The notes under the pieces were generated by a model. The model had not been told where the DNA came from. It did no database searches and was given only the letters and a program-made list of their open reading frames with translations. Below, piece after piece: positions 23,836 to 32,327 of a stretch of 64,000 bases of DNA; positions within the stretch are counted from its first letter, which is position 1; every line of letters starts with the position of its first letter. The stretch is from Flavobacterium sp. Root420 (GTDB taxonomy: Bacteria; Bacteroidota; Bacteroidia; Flavobacteriales; Flavobacteriaceae). Made by a program: the position numbers and the translations under genes. Location: positions 118,480-182,479 of the forward strand of contig NZ_LMEF01000002.1 in assembly GCF_001427905.1 (NCBI RefSeq), written 5' to 3'.

Positions 23836-26649
23836 TTAAAAAGTATATCCTAGTTTTAAAGAGAAACCAACTCCTTTTTTATAGCTGTTTGCCAGTAAAG
23901 AGGATTCATCTACTTTTATAGTTCCTTCGTTTCCAAATTCACGTTTTCTCCATGAATTCAAAATGTTATCGGCAGTGAATTTTACATCAAAGTGATCAGA
24001 AAGTTTGCTTCCCCATACAAAATCCAATTGCTGTACAGGCAACTCATAGATATTGTCTTGTCCATTGGTTCCTACAGCATATATTCTTTTTCCAAAAACA
24101 CCATAAACAAGAGACATAGTATTTGTCATGTCTTTTCCTAAATTAAATTCATATTTTAAATCTGAATTTACTAACCAGTTTGATGCTCCTTGCAGTGATC
24201 TTGATTGATGCGTTTCAATGGAAGGTTTTACGGTAATTACTCCGTCCTCATCGATAGATTCAAAAGTTGGGCTTACAGTAACTTTTGATGACATCAAAGT
24301 AGCATTTAATCCCCATGAAAAATTATCTAAGTTTTCGCTGATTCTTTCTAAACCAACAAGTAATTCAGCTTCTATTCCATATATGTTGGCACTTTCAGAA
24401 TTTAGAAAAGTAGTAACTGTTCCTGTTGTTGCGTTTGAGATGAAAGTTTTTTCAATTGGATTGATAATGTGTTTTCCAAATATTCCAACAGCAATCATTT
24501 CTTTACTCGTTGGGAACAGCTCATATTTTATGTCAGCATTGTAATTGTCGCTGTTTTTCAAAATTGAATTTCCTTGAGTTGAAGTTCCGTCAGCATTGAT
24601 GAAAGATATAGGGAAAGCCTCCATAATAACTGGTTTGGTGTATGTTTTGCTTGCTGCAAAACGAATGTTAGCGTTGTCAGTTAGCAAATACTTAAGATTT
24701 ACGGATGGTAAAAAATAGGCATTATCATATTTTAATATTCTGAAAGGAGCATCAAAAGAACCTAATGTTCTGTAATGCGTTTCTTTAAGAGTGCTTTCAA
24801 AACGAATTCCTGCGTTTACTTCAAGTTTCTCTCCAAATTGTAAAAACAAATTAGCATATCCTGCATTAGCCATTTCGTCAAGTTTAACTTTGTAAGTAGC
24901 ATTAGAGTTTTCGCTAAAAGTCATTTTATTAGCTAAAATGTCGCTGGTTATTTGAGTATCTATATTATTTATGCTTGAAGTAAAACCATCATTACCGGTA
25001 CTTGAAACAAAACGGTATGAAGATTCCATCTTAGATCCGCTGCCATTATATCCAACGGTTAATTTGTTTTGTTTGTCATTTTTCCCGAATTTCAAATTAT
25101 ACTCTACTAATGCTGAATAAAATGAATTACCATCGACAGTTAAATATTGGCGCAGGAAATTATTTGCTCCATAAGAAGTGCTTATCATATCATCGCCTGT
25201 TTTAAGACCAGAGAAATACTTTCTATCTGGCTGCTCATATTTTGTAGTAGCAAATGAGGCTCCAGCTTTAATAGTTTGGTTTTTGTCTTTACTTATTGCG
25301 TATTCACCCAATAATTGGGCATTCAAATAATCACTTTTGTCTAATTGATTGGTACGGATAAATCCATTTTCAGCAGCTGTCCCTCCTGATGGTCCGTACT
25401 GATCTTTTATAGAGTTTAAGTTAGTTCTGATGTATAATGTGTTGAACGATAACTTAAGCCTGTCATTGCTGTAGTTTAAACCAACTAATGCTGAGTTTGT
25501 GGTTTTGAAACGATAATCAGTGGTGATAAAATTGTTTACATACTTAGATCCGGATGACTGTAAATCGATAGTTCTGTCAACTCCTTCTCTTATTGAAAAA
25601 TTATTGTCGTAATTTATAGAAAGCAGGTACGAGAAAACTTGATTATTATTCAAATTGAATTTCTCGGCATGCAAAAGGTTGATACTTGTATTTAAAGGAC
25701 TTTTAGTTTCATTTACATTAAAACCTTTATCGTTACTTACTGAGTTTAAAGCCTGGTCAGTTGTGTAAGTTTGTCTCGTTGCCTGATTGCCAAGAAAACT
25801 TGGTAATTGTCTGTCTTTACCATTAAATCCTAAAAAGCCTGTTGCTGTATCTGCATCATTTGATAATAAGAAATCTTTAAAGCTGTTTCCGGTTGTGTAA
25901 CCTGCTCCAATACTTATTTTCGTAATGCTTTTTGTTGGCTTTGAAGTTTGAATATTGAAAGTACCTCCGGCAAAATCACCATATATATTTGGATTAAATG
26001 TTTTGTACACATCAATTACTCCAACAATATTCGTTGGAAACAAATCCAAAGCAATAATTTTAGTGAATGGGCTGTTTGTTGGTGCAGCCAAATCATTAAT
26101 CAATAAATTATTATATCGGTCTTCCAGTCCACGTACAAATATTCCACGGGAATCTACTTTTGTGATTCCGGTAATTTTAGTTAAACCTTCCTCAACATCA
26201 CTTACACCTTTTCTAGACATTTCCTGAGCACCAATACTTTGTTTGATAACTACAGCATTCTTTTGGTCTAAAAGTAAAGCAGTTTCTTTTTCTCTGTTAG
26301 CAGTAGATTTTACTACAACATCTTTAAGTGTGTATCCTCCTGAAGAAAGAACCTGATTTAAAGTAACAGTTTCACTTGCTTTAACCGTTACAGGTTTTTC
26401 TACAGATTCATATCCTACGAAGCTAAAAATAATAGTATAAGTTCCAGGATTTACATTTATGGAATATTTTCCGTCAATGTCAGTGTTAGCGCTAATGTTA
26501 GTTCCTTTTATAAGGACATTTGCAAAAGGTAAAACTTCATTATTCATTTCTTTGTCAGTTAGTACACCAGAAATTGTACCTTTGTTTTGAGCGATCGAAA
26601 TCGTGCAGATAAATAATGTAATAAATAGAAATTTTAAATTGAATTTCAT
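23836..26649 (-). CDS. TonB-dependent receptor with carboxypeptidase-like domain, Pho locus
   Basis: The 937-residue protein has a signal peptide (about 1-21), a carboxypeptidase-regulatory-like domain (about 23-110; GTISGVLTDKEMNNEVLPFA, DIDGKYSINVNPGTY), then a plug (VEEGLTKITGITKVDSRGIF, VRGLEDRYNNLLIN) and a barrel ending in a GFSLKLGYTF strand. No SusD partner is present. Such receptors import a ligand across the outer membrane with TonB energy. It is divergent from phoB. Its promoter region holds three 11-bp-spaced TAACA repeats like those before the porin gene, so phosphate-starvation control is inferred. The ATG at 26649 begins the signal peptide; an in-frame ATG at 26679 adds ten non-signal residues. 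Confidence 0.87.
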   Translation of the reverse strand: MKFNLKFLFITLFICTISIAQNKGTISGVLTDKEMNNEVLPFANVLIKGTNISANTDIDGKYSINVNPGTYTIIFSFVGYESVEKPVTVKASETVTLNQVLSSGGYTLKDVVVKSTANREKETALLLDQKNAVVIKQSIGAQEMSRKGVSDVEEGLTKITGITKVDSRGIFVRGLEDRYNNLLINDLAAPTNSPFTKIIALDLFPTNIVGVIDVYKTFNPNIYGDFAGGTFNIQTSKPTKSITKISIGAGYTTGNSFKDFLLSNDADTATGFLGFNGKDRQLPSFLGNQATRQTYTTDQALNSVSNDKGFNVNETKSPLNTSINLLHAEKFNLNNNQVFSYLLSINYDNNFSIREGVDRTIDLQSSGSKYVNNFITTDYRFKTTNSALVGLNYSNDRLKLSFNTLYIRTNLNSIKDQYGPSGGTAAENGFIRTNQLDKSDYLNAQLLGEYAISKDKNQTIKAGASFATTKYEQPDRKYFSGLKTGDDMISTSYGANNFLRQYLTVDGNSFYSALVEYNLKFGKNDKQNKLTVGYNGSGSKMESSYRFVSSTGNDGFTSSINNIDTQITSDILANKMTFSENSNATYKVKLDEMANAGYANLFLQFGEKLEVNAGIRFESTLKETHYRTLGSFDAPFRILKYDNAYFLPSVNLKYLLTDNANIRFAASKTYTKPVIMEAFPISFINADGTSTQGNSILKNSDNYNADIKYELFPTSKEMIAVGIFGKHIINPIEKTFISNATTGTVTTFLNSESANIYGIEAELLVGLERISENLDNFSWGLNATLMSSKVTVSPTFESIDEDGVITVKPSIETHQSRSLQGASNWLVNSDLKYEFNLGKDMTNTMSLVYGVFGKRIYAVGTNGQDNIYELPVQQLDFVWGSKLSDHFDVKFTADNILNSWRKREFGNEGTIKVDESSLLANSYKKGVGFSLKLGYTF

Positions 26650-26676
26650 TTCAGTTGTGTTTAATTTATTTTTGTG

Positions 26677-26720
26677 CAAAGAAATGACCGCTTTGTAAAG
26701 TTCATGTTAGCTACTTGTTA
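26677..26720 (-). promoter_or_regulatory. Candidate Pho boxes and -7 element of the TonB receptor gene
   Basis: On the minus strand the cores TAACA, TAACA and TTACA recur every 11 bp (within 26720 to 26694), followed after 9 bases by TTTCTTTG (26684-26677), a -7-like element. The porin gene at 29065 has the same order with nearly the same spacing. Direct repeats with an 11-bp period upstream of the -10 region are the design of PhoB boxes. The sequence differs from the E. coli box. Confidence 0.5.
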
Positions 26721-26878
26721 TGTTTTTGTTCCTGCTAGATTATCAAATTGTTACCAGATTAAATTACCGTTAACACGAATTTTTAACCGTTGATTTATTG
26801 TTATATTTACCATCGCAATTACAAATCATCGGATTTATAGAAGAGAATTTGATGAAAAAACTCAATTTTTGCTATTTT

Positions 26879-27562
26879 ATGAAAAAAACACAAACCAAGA
26901 TCTTATTAGTTGACGATGAACCGGATATCCTGGAAATTGTAGGCTATAACCTTGCTCAGGAAGGCTACCAAATTGTAACAGCTTCAAATGGAAAAGACGC
27001 CATCGCAAAAGCTCAAAAAGAATTGCCGGACTTAATTATTATGGATGTGATGATGGCCGAAATGGATGGAATGGAAGCCTGCGAACAGATCAGAAAAATT
27101 CCTGAATTAAATAATGTTATCATAACATTTTTAACGGCGAGAAGTGAAGATTATTCGCAAGTTGCTGGTTTTGATGCAGGTGCTGATGATTACATTACCA
27201 AACCAATAAAACCAAAATTATTGGTCAGCAAAGTAAAGGCTTTGTTAAGAAGGTTAAAAGAACAAGAAGTGGTTAGCGATACTTTAAACGTTGGCGGCAT
27301 CGAGATTAATCGTGAAGAATATAAGATCATCAAAGGCAATGTCGAAATAGCTTTACCAAGAAAAGAATTCGAATTGTTTTACTTATTAGCTTCAAAACCC
27401 GGAAAAGTTTTTAAAAGAGATGAAATCCTTGATAAAGTTTGGGGTAACGAAGTTGTTGTGGGAGGAAGAACGATCGATGTTCACATTAGAAAACTACGTG
27501 AAAAGATTGGAGAAGATTTTTTTAAAACTATAAAAGGTGTAGGTTATAAATTTGAAGTTTAG
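26879..27562 (+). CDS. phoB: PhoB-like response regulator
   Basis: The 227-residue OmpR/PhoB-type regulator has a receiver domain (about 5-120) with acidic LLVDDEPD, phospho-Asp in LIIMDVMMAEMDG, Thr in TFLTARSED and Lys in DYITKPIKP. A winged-helix DNA-binding domain follows (about 135-227; LPRKEFELFYLLASKPGKVF, then GGRTIDVHIRKLREKIG). The ATG at 26879 starts directly at the conserved MKKTQTKILLVDD; in-frame starts at 26852 and 26798 add non-conserved residues and lie close to the promoter. The kinase gene follows, separated by 248 bp with a hairpin. The assignment to phosphate control rests on the kinase and the porin neighbourhood. Confidence 0.85.
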   Translation: MKKTQTKILLVDDEPDILEIVGYNLAQEGYQIVTASNGKDAIAKAQKELPDLIIMDVMMAEMDGMEACEQIRKIPELNNVIITFLTARSEDYSQVAGFDAGADDYITKPIKPKLLVSKVKALLRRLKEQEVVSDTLNVGGIEINREEYKIIKGNVEIALPRKEFELFYLLASKPGKVFKRDEILDKVWGNEVVVGGRTIDVHIRKLREKIGEDFFKTIKGVGYKFEV

Positions 27563-27655
27563 TTTTTTAAGATACTAAGTTGCTAAGGGACTAAGATTCT
27601 AAGTGATTTTTAGATTTAAAAACAGATTCAAATTTTTAAAACATTAAATAAAATT

Positions 27656-27707
27656 AAACCATATAGGCAATTAAAGTTCATGCGATCTTTAATTACCTAT
27701 ATGGTTT
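27656..27707. repeat. 21-bp inverted repeat between phoB and phoR
   Basis: Arms 27656-27676 and 27687-27707 pair with one mismatch around a 10-base loop; a T run follows at 27703-27708. The stem is long and AT-rich with the core CATATAGG. It could act as a terminator or attenuator that separates phoB from phoR, or be a small repeat. CTAAG-type words lie just before it (27572-27602). Confidence 0.6.
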
Positions 27708-27810
27708 TTGAATTAACTTTGTTTTGAGTTCAAATGTTAATTCAATAAAACGTATTAACTCAAATAGAAGACTTAATTTTTCTTAATCTCTTAATGGTTG
27801 AACAATTTCA

Positions 27811-28890
27811 ATGAAAATTAATTTTAAAAAAACATACAAGTTTGCTGTCAAATCGGCTTTATATATAAGTCTTTTTGGGACAGGTTTTGTATTGATATTA
27901 ATGTCCTTGTTCTATAAAGGTCAATTGAATCATCAGATCGCTTTTGGAATAATTTTTCTTATATCAATTTATATTTTCTCTTTTTTGGTCTTGCAATATC
28001 GTGTAGAGCGCTTCATCTACAGAAGAGTGAAAAAAATCTACGATGAGGTTTCATTACTAGAATCAACGACATTAATCAATCAGCCGATTACCACCGATAT
28101 GGAAACGCTTTCACGTGAAGTGAAAAAGTTTGCTACCGATAAAAAACTGGAAATCGAAATGCTCGAAATTCGTGAGCAATACAGAAGAGAGTTTTTAGGG
28201 AATGTTTCGCACGAACTTAAAACGCCTTTGTTTACCGTTCAGGGTTACGTTTCCACTTTACTGGATGGTGCGATGGATGACAAAAATATCCGAAAAAAAT
28301 ATTTAAAACGTGCCGAGAAAGGAGTGGAGCGTCTTATCTATATAGTCGAAGATTTAGATATGATTACCAAACTTGAATCTGGTGATCTGGATTTGAATAT
28401 GACTGATTTTGATATTGTGGAGCTGATTCAGAATGTTTTCGATTTATTAGAAATGAAAGCGGACAAAAAGAAAATCAAATTGGCCTTTGAAAGCCGAAAT
28501 GTAAAATCGGTTATTGTTCGTGGAGATCAGGACAGAATTCAGCAAGTTCTCGAAAATTTGATTGTGAACTCTGTTAAATATGGAAAAGACGGTGGTCTGA
28601 CGGAAGTTGGCGTTGTAAATTTAACCAAGAAAAAAGTCTTAATCCGTATTAGTGATAACGGAGAAGGAGTTGAAAAACAAAATATTCCAAGGCTTTTTGA
28701 ACGTTTTTACAGAGTAGACAAAAGCGGAACCCGATCAGAAGGTGGTTCTGGTTTAGGTTTGGCGATTGTAAAACATATTATTGAGGCTCATAAAGAGAAA
28801 GTTTATGTAGAAAGTGAGTTCGGGATTGGTTCCGAATTCTCTTTTACACTCGAAAAAGCGCATAAAACAATAAAAGCTGAGGTTAAATAA
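27811..28890 (+). CDS. phoR: PhoR-like sensor histidine kinase
   Basis: The 359-residue kinase has two N-terminal membrane helices (about 15-33 and 41-62) with almost no periplasmic loop. A linker coil follows, then the H-box FLGNVSHELKTPLF (phospho-His about 137), the N-box RIQQVLENLIVNSVKYG, the G1 box ISDNGEGV, the F-box LFERFYR and the G2 box GGSGLGLAIV. The lack of an external sensor domain fits PhoR, which senses phosphate through the transport system. It presumably phosphorylates the PhoB protein encoded upstream. A strong phosphate-porin gene follows with its own promoter. Confidence 0.85.
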   Translation: MKINFKKTYKFAVKSALYISLFGTGFVLILMSLFYKGQLNHQIAFGIIFLISIYIFSFLVLQYRVERFIYRRVKKIYDEVSLLESTTLINQPITTDMETLSREVKKFATDKKLEIEMLEIREQYRREFLGNVSHELKTPLFTVQGYVSTLLDGAMDDKNIRKKYLKRAEKGVERLIYIVEDLDMITKLESGDLDLNMTDFDIVELIQNVFDLLEMKADKKKIKLAFESRNVKSVIVRGDQDRIQQVLENLIVNSVKYGKDGGLTEVGVVNLTKKKVLIRISDNGEGVEKQNIPRLFERFYRVDKSGTRSEGGSGLGLAIVKHIIEAHKEKVYVESEFGIGSEFSFTLEKAHKTIKAEVK

Positions 28891-28983
28891 TTGTAAGTTC
28901 AGTTATTTTAAAGTGCCATGGAATAAGTTGCGTTGAACTCAATAATATTTACCTAACTATTTCGAAACAAATCTTCTTATAAT

Positions 28984-29030
28984 GGTAACATCCTGTTAAT
29001 GATTTCTTAACATAGATGGTTACATCTTTG
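28984..29030 (+). promoter_or_regulatory. Candidate Pho boxes and -7 element of the porin gene
   Basis: Cores TAACA (28986), TAATG (28997) and TAACA (29008) recur at exactly 11-bp steps; ten bases later comes CATCTTTG (29023-29030), a -7-like element followed by CAC, as before the TonB receptor gene. This matches a PhoB-dependent promoter in which the box replaces the -33 element. Confidence 0.5.
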
Positions 29031-29064
29031 CACTCGAAATTTAGTGTCAAAGAAAAAGAAAATA

Positions 29065-30357
29065 ATGAAAATAAAACTTTTAGCAATTTTGTTGCTATTT
29101 TCTTGTGTTTCAAATGCGCAGGAATTAAGTAAAGAAGATGTAAAAAAAGAAGTAGTTCGCCTTCTGGATTCTATCAATAAAGCAAAACTACCGGAAACTA
29201 AATCTGGAGGTGGAGTCGAAGAACATTGGTATGATAAAATTTCTTTAAGGGGTTATGCTCAAATTCGTTACAATGGTTTGTTTTCTACGAATGATAAAAT
29301 TACCTGCGATCAATGTGATAGATCTTGGGGAACAACCTCAACGGCTCCAGACGCAAAAGCAAATAACGGACTCTTTATTCGCCGTGCACGTTTAGTGTTT
29401 TCTGGACAGGTTCATCCTAATGTTTTCTTCTATTTCCAGCCTGATTTTGCCAGTTCGCCGGTTACGGGAATTCAAAATTTTGTGCAAATTCGTGACTTAT
29501 ATTTTGATCTTTCTTTTGATAAGAAAAGAGAATATCGTGTTCGTATTGGGCAAAGTAAAATTCCGTATGGTTTTGAAAACATGCAGTCTAGCTCACAACG
29601 TTTAACTTTAGACCGAGCCGATGGTATAAACAGTTCAATAGCAAATGAACGTGATTTGGGAATAATTTTTTATTGGGCTCCCGCAGAAATCAGAGAACGT
29701 TTTGCCATGTTGGTTAAAGACGGTTACAAAGGCTCAGGCGATTATGGAGTTTTTGGATTTGGAGTTTATAATGGACAAATCGCAAATAAAATTGACGCAA
29801 ACAGAGATTTGAATGTTGTGGCAAGAGTAAGTTATCCTTTTGTAATTGGAAGTCAGATTATTGAGCCCGGCATTCAGGCTTATACTGGAAAGTGGGCTTT
29901 TACAGACGAAATTTCGACTGGCGTAATTGTCAATGATCCAAAATATGTGAAAGATCAAAGAATAGGGGCAACTTTTGTTTTGTACCCAAAACCTTTCGGT
30001 ATTCAAACTGAATATAATATTGGAACAGGCCCACGTTATAATCCTGCAACGAACACAGTTGATGAAACAGATTTGAACGGAGGTTATGTTTTATTAAACT
30101 ACAAATGGGACTTAAAAAAGCAACATATTTATCCTTTCGCCAAATTTCAATATTATGACGGAGGAAAAAAATATGAAAAAGATGCCAGAAGTTATGTCGT
30201 AAGAGATTACGAATTTGGTATCGAATGGCAGCCAATCAAAGCTTTCGAATTAACAGCCGAGTACGTTATCGCTGACAGGACTTTTGAAGACAGCGCGCGC
30301 CCTATTAACAGACAACAAGGAAATTTACTAAGATTACAAGCGCAGTTTAATTTCTAA
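29065..30357 (+). CDS. Phosphate-selective-porin-type channel (OprP/OprO family)
   Basis: The 430-residue protein has a signal peptide (MKIKLLAILLLFSCVSNAQ), a short coiled N-terminal part (about 20-50; EDVKKEVVRLLDSINKAK) and a 16-strand-type barrel of the OprO/OprP family (SLRGYAQIRYNG, LFIRRARLVFSGQV, VRIGQSKIPYGFEN, ending LRLQAQFNF). OprP forms trimers that pass phosphate or polyphosphate across the outer membrane under starvation. It follows phoR and has a candidate PhoB promoter. The ATG at 29065 was preferred over a GTG at 29044, which would add lysine-rich residues before the signal peptide and lies too close to the transcript start. Confidence 0.85.
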   Translation: MKIKLLAILLLFSCVSNAQELSKEDVKKEVVRLLDSINKAKLPETKSGGGVEEHWYDKISLRGYAQIRYNGLFSTNDKITCDQCDRSWGTTSTAPDAKANNGLFIRRARLVFSGQVHPNVFFYFQPDFASSPVTGIQNFVQIRDLYFDLSFDKKREYRVRIGQSKIPYGFENMQSSSQRLTLDRADGINSSIANERDLGIIFYWAPAEIRERFAMLVKDGYKGSGDYGVFGFGVYNGQIANKIDANRDLNVVARVSYPFVIGSQIIEPGIQAYTGKWAFTDEISTGVIVNDPKYVKDQRIGATFVLYPKPFGIQTEYNIGTGPRYNPATNTVDETDLNGGYVLLNYKWDLKKQHIYPFAKFQYYDGGKKYEKDARSYVVRDYEFGIEWQPIKAFELTAEYVIADRTFEDSARPINRQQGNLLRLQAQFNF

Positions 30358-30359
30358 AC

Positions 30360-31430
30360 TTAGTCTTCAAAAACAGAAAATAACTTGTCCCAATCGATTT
30401 CATTATTAAATTGAGACAAACCTTTAAACGACTTTACTTTGGAGAGATCTTCAATGGTAAAGTCGTCTTGCATTGCATACGGTACCAAATTTTCCTCCTG
30501 AAGTTTTATCGCCAGATACTCTTGTTCATATTGACCAGGAGTCGGAATAAAAAAGGCTTTTTTGCCCAATTTTGCCAAATCCATCACAGTCGTATATCCG
30601 GAACGACAGAGAACAAATTCACTTTCATTAAAAGTTTGTTCCAGTTGTTTTGAGTTCATGAAATTATAATACGTCACATTTCCGGCTTGCCATTTGGTTT
30701 GTGTTTTTTCGACAATTCCCTGAACAAAAACGACTTTTCCTTTATAATTAATAAGCTCTTTCTGCAATTTCTCATCCAGATAAGTACGCTGAGGTTCTGG
30801 TCCGGACAAAATGATCATCAAATCGTATACTTTTGGCATTTCCTTTTGGCGCATTCTGCTTAAAGGGCCAATATACTTTAAATTCAGATGATTGGTTTTC
30901 AAATGTCCTAAATCGCCCGTAAGATTGGTTGCTTCATTGGTATCAGGAACCCAGCATTCTGTATATTTTTTAATGATATGCTGATGCCATTTACTGGTAA
31001 ACCAAGTCGTATTTCCTGTCATCACATTCAATTGATGTGTCATAAAAACAGATGGAATTTTTTTGCTAAAAACTCCTAATCTATTATCAGAAATGATACC
31101 GTCTATTCCGTGTTTTTTAATCCAGGAATTCACTATTTTTTTCTCGTCCAAAATAGCGGTAATCATTTTGGGCAAATTCTTAATTAGTTTCCATTTGAAA
31201 TTTTTGCCATTTTTAGCATATTCAATATGATAAGAGGGTAATTCTAAGGTTTGTATGTATGGAAATTCTTTTCGAAGTAAAGCAAGTGCAACTCCATCAG
31301 AAGCGATAATTGGAATAAAATTATTTTCCTGAAGCGCTTTAATAATTGGGATACATCTCGTGGCGTGGCCTAATCCCCAGTTTAATGGAGCAACTAAAAT
31401 TGTTTTGTTCGCAGAATAGTCAATGCTCAT
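30360..31430 (-). CDS. Glycosyltransferase related to family 28 (MurG/MGDG-synthase-like)
   Basis: The 356-residue protein begins ILVAPLNWGLGHATRC, the glycine-rich loop of GT28/GT1-type transferases, and later has VWPDTNEATNL-like and LILSGPEPQRTYL segments (actual YDLMIILSGPEPQRTY), then FVLCRSGYTTVMDLAKLGKKAF and TPGQYEQEYLA, the donor-binding region. It probably moves a sugar from a UDP donor onto a lipid or envelope acceptor on the inner membrane face. There are no transmembrane helices. It converges on the porin gene with only two bases between the stops. The substrate cannot be assigned. Confidence 0.82.
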   Translation of the reverse strand: MSIDYSANKTILVAPLNWGLGHATRCIPIIKALQENNFIPIIASDGVALALLRKEFPYIQTLELPSYHIEYAKNGKNFKWKLIKNLPKMITAILDEKKIVNSWIKKHGIDGIISDNRLGVFSKKIPSVFMTHQLNVMTGNTTWFTSKWHQHIIKKYTECWVPDTNEATNLTGDLGHLKTNHLNLKYIGPLSRMRQKEMPKVYDLMIILSGPEPQRTYLDEKLQKELINYKGKVVFVQGIVEKTQTKWQAGNVTYYNFMNSKQLEQTFNESEFVLCRSGYTTVMDLAKLGKKAFFIPTPGQYEQEYLAIKLQEENLVPYAMQDDFTIEDLSKVKSFKGLSQFNNEIDWDKLFSVFED

Positions 31431-31510
31431 ATGTTTAACGCTTTTTAAAAACGAAGATAAAGAAATATGTTTTTTATGCTATTTCGAACACATTACTAAA
31501 TTATTAAGTT

Positions 31511-31655
31511 AAGGTACTGAGATGCTAAGGAGCTATCCCGAAGCTTCGGGACTAAGTTTTTTTGGCTTGACAAATAAAAAGCCGAACGTAAGTTCGGCTT
31601 CAAAGTTTTATGTTTTGAACCTTAGTGCCTTAGCGTCTTAGCACCTCAGTACCTT
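31511..31655. repeat. Word-repeat palindrome of CTTAG type with inner TCCCGAAG hairpin
   Basis: AAGGTACTGAGATGCTAA (31511-31528) pairs with 31638-31655 with one mismatch. Inside are a perfect 16-bp palindrome TCCCGAAGCTTCGGGA (31536-31551) and a terminator hairpin (31579-31600). It fills the gap between the glycosyltransferase gene and the Lys/Ala-rich gene. Confidence 0.7.
31579..31600 (-). terminator. Terminator after the Lys/Ala-rich gene
   Basis: AAGCCGAAC (31579-31587) pairs exactly with GTTCGGCTT (31592-31600); on the minus strand it is followed by a T run (TTTTTATTTG). Confidence 0.75.
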
Positions 31656-31656
31656 C

Positions 31657-32265
31657 TCAATCCTGAATATAGGTTTTATTTCCGTTTTTATTAATGTAGT
31701 ATTTACCACCTCTCGGTCCGGTATATACTTTTTTACCATTGTATTCTCCTGTAACTTTGTCCGGAACAGATGGTGCTTTTTCATTCGTTTCTTTTAAAGT
31801 TTTAGTGGTGCTTTTTTTAGTTGCAGCGGCATCCTTTTTAGCTTTATCTGCGCTAGTTTTGGCTTTGTCAGCACTACTTTTTGCTTTATCAGCACTGCTT
31901 TTAGCTTTTGCAGCTTCTTTGTCTGCTGATTTTTTAGTTGCGCTTGCAGATTCTTTTTTCGCTTTTGATGCTGCTTTGGTAGCGTCATCTGCTGATTTTT
32001 TAGCTTTTGCAGCTTCTTTATCTGCTGATTTTTTAGTTGCGCTTGCAGATTCTTTTTTCGCTTTTGATGCTGCTTTGGTAGCGTCATCTGCCGACTTTTT
32101 AGCTTTAGCCGATTCTTTTTTGGCATCTGCAGCTGCTTTATCTGCTGTTGCTTTTTTCTTTTTAGCCGTTGCTTCGCTTTTGGCTTTGGTTGTTGTTGCA
32201 GTTTCCTGAGCGTAAAAATTACCCGACAAAACTACCAGAAAACAAAGTAAAAATAATTTTTTCAT
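31657..32265 (-). CDS. Exported Lys/Ala-rich repeat protein with a GPRGGKYY tail domain
   Basis: The 202-residue protein has a signal peptide (1-20, ending FYAQ), then about 130 residues of almost only Lys, Ala, Ser, Asp and Thr, probably one long charged helix. The repeat part has two 33-residue units (56-88 and 89-121) and shorter SSADKAK units (about 122-145). The C-terminal 30 residues (GKKVYTGPRGGKYYINKNG) resemble the small basic adaptor domain first named in chlorella viruses. No enzyme motif is seen. It could bind DNA, polyanions or peptidoglycan outside the cell. The reading frame is real: the reverse strand also stays open only because of the repeats. Confidence 0.8.
   Translation of the reverse strand: MKKLFLLCFLVVLSGNFYAQETATTTKAKSEATAKKKKATADKAAADAKKESAKAKKSADDATKAASKAKKESASATKKSADKEAAKAKKSADDATKAASKAKKESASATKKSADKEAAKAKSSADKAKSSADKAKTSADKAKKDAAATKKSTTKTLKETNEKAPSVPDKVTGEYNGKKVYTGPRGGKYYINKNGNKTYIQD
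31903..32100. repeat. Two near-identical 99-bp tandem repeats inside the Lys/Ala-rich gene
   Basis: Units 32002-32100 and 31903-32001 encode the same 33 residues and differ at only a few bases, so the duplication is recent or kept homogeneous by recombination. Copy number could vary between strains. Confidence 0.8.
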
Positions 32266-32327
32266 GAGGTTAAGAGTTTAAATTTCAATTAAAATTAAAC
32301 AATTTATCTATACGTTTTTGTAAAGTA

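Noticed and set aside
31794..32126. 110-codon Lys/Gln/Leu-rich frame on the minus strand
   Set aside because: Out-of-frame reading of the same 99-bp repeats in the Lys/Ala-rich gene; no signal peptide or independent start region.
31739..32209. 156-codon hydrophobic frame on the plus strand
   Set aside because: Antisense of the Lys/Ala-rich repeats; Leu/Ala/Ser repetition is forced by the complementary codons.
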